The notes beneath the pieces were generated by a model, which was not told the origin of the DNA, did not search any database, and worked only from the letters and a program-made list of their open reading frames with translations. A program made the position numbers and the translations under genes. A stretch of 64,000 nucleotides of DNA from Streptomyces roseifaciens (lineage in GTDB: Bacteria > Actinomycetota > Actinomycetes > Streptomycetales > Streptomycetaceae), in NCBI RefSeq assembly GCF_001445655.1, contig NZ_LNBE01000004.1, forward strand, positions 3,254,420-3,318,419. The letters are read 5' to 3'. Shown piece by piece: positions 63,508-64,000 of this stretch. The stretch's first letter is position 1. Every line of letters begins with the position of its first letter.

Positions 63508-64000
63508 ATGGCCGAGATCAAGATCCCCGCCCAGGTCCGTGCCGAGTTCGGCAAGGGCGCCGCCCGTCGCATCCGCCGCGCCAACCAGGTTCCCGCGGTC
63601 ATCTACGGCCACGGCGGCGAGCCGGTCCACGTCACCCTGCCGGGCCACGACCTGATGATGGCTCTGAAGACCCCGAACGTCCTGCTCTCCCTGGACATCG
63701 AGGGCCGCGACGAGCTCGTCATCCCCAAGGCCGTCCAGCGTGACGCCCTCAAGGGCTTCCTCGAGCACGTCGACCTGCTGGTCGTCAAGCGCGGCGAGAC
63801 CGTCACCGTCGAGGTCCCGGTCCAGACCGAGGGCGACCTGGCCCCGGGCGGCAACCTGCTCGAGCACACCCTGACCGCCCTGCCGGTCGAGGCCGAGGCC
63901 ACCCACATCCCCGAGGCCATCACCGTCTCCATCGCGGGCCTGGAGGCCGGCGCCTCCGTCCTGGCCAAGGACGTCGTCCTGCCGGCCGGTGTCGCGCTGG
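63508..64000 (+). CDS. rplY: Ribosomal protein L25 / general stress protein Ctc, N-terminal part
   Basis: The frame is open to the window end, giving 164 residues. The start ATG 63508 follows GAGGAG. The L25 beta-barrel shows AEIKIPAQVRAEFGKGAARRIRRANQVPAVIYG, the conserved RNA-binding start that contacts 5S rRNA, and HVDLLVVKRGETVTVEVPV begins the C-terminal Ctc (TL5) domain. The two-domain Ctc-type protein is usual in actinobacteria and binds 5S rRNA in the large subunit. The end of the gene lies beyond the window. Confidence 0.95.
   Translation, partial: MAEIKIPAQVRAEFGKGAARRIRRANQVPAVIYGHGGEPVHVTLPGHDLMMALKTPNVLLSLDIEGRDELVIPKAVQRDALKGFLEHVDLLVVKRGETVTVEVPVQTEGDLAPGGNLLEHTLTALPVEAEATHIPEAITVSIAGLEAGASVLAKDVVLPAGVAL

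Overview
The window is a piece of the conserved chromosomal core of a Streptomyces (or a very close actinomycete). GC content and GC3 are very high, many starts are GTG, and ribosome sites are GGAGG-like. It contains a tRNA-Leu with a UAA anticodon (the bldA tRNA), a c-di-AMP riboswitch in front of an Rpf/LysM gene, and gene order typical of the hutI - ndh - eno - rpfA - mfd - glmU - prs - rplY part of Streptomyces chromosomes. I saw no insertion sequence, prophage, CRISPR array or replication origin.

Layout. 0-7 kb: end of hutI, a MerR-controlled aldo/keto reductase, a PLP decarboxylase of the diaminopimelate decarboxylase family, a small membrane protein, a secreted alpha/beta hydrolase and an RpiR/SIS regulator. 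7-16 kb: a short acyl-CoA synthetase, cystathionine beta-synthase, an SGNH hydrolase, a thiolase, small hypotheticals and a Bax-inhibitor-1 membrane protein. 16.7 kb: bldA. 17-20.6 kb: an ABC ATPase plus FtsX-type permease pair, whose paralogous pair lies at 45-48.3 kb. 20.6-27.4 kb: cyclopropane synthase, type II NADH dehydrogenase with two Rex-like operators upstream, and the minus-strand run eno - divIC - DUF501 - ppx. 27.7-30 kb: rpfA, behind a c-di-AMP riboswitch, and rpfC. 30-44.5 kb: a cytochrome P450, mazG, a SurA-like lipoprotein, a Ser/Thr kinase coupled to a membrane protein, an orphan adenine methylase-like protein with its own HTH and specificity-like region, a two-repeat secreted protein, a DUF2079 protein and mfd. 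48-53.6 kb: an MFS exporter, a lytic transglycosylase with Ig-like domains and a coiled-coil protein.

53.7-59 kb is the most unusual region: two divergent gene pairs that combine nucleic-acid-targeting enzyme folds of polymorphic toxins with SUKH-type immunity folds. On the minus strand are a WHH/HNH-nuclease-SUKH protein and a YrhB-type/deaminase/SUKH-4 protein. On the plus strand are a YwqJ-type deaminase and a SUKH-3 protein. None has a signal peptide or a recognisable secretion domain. 59-64 kb: an orphan histidine kinase, tRNA-Gln(UUG), glmU, prs and the start of rplY.

How the genes fit together: ndh, eno, ppx and prs are central metabolism, mfd is DNA repair, and glmU, divIC, the Rpf proteins and the transglycosylase build or remodel the cell wall. 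bldA and the riboswitch tie the region to the developmental programme. All positions and motifs were read by eye from the sequence. Family names come from recognising motifs, not from a database search.
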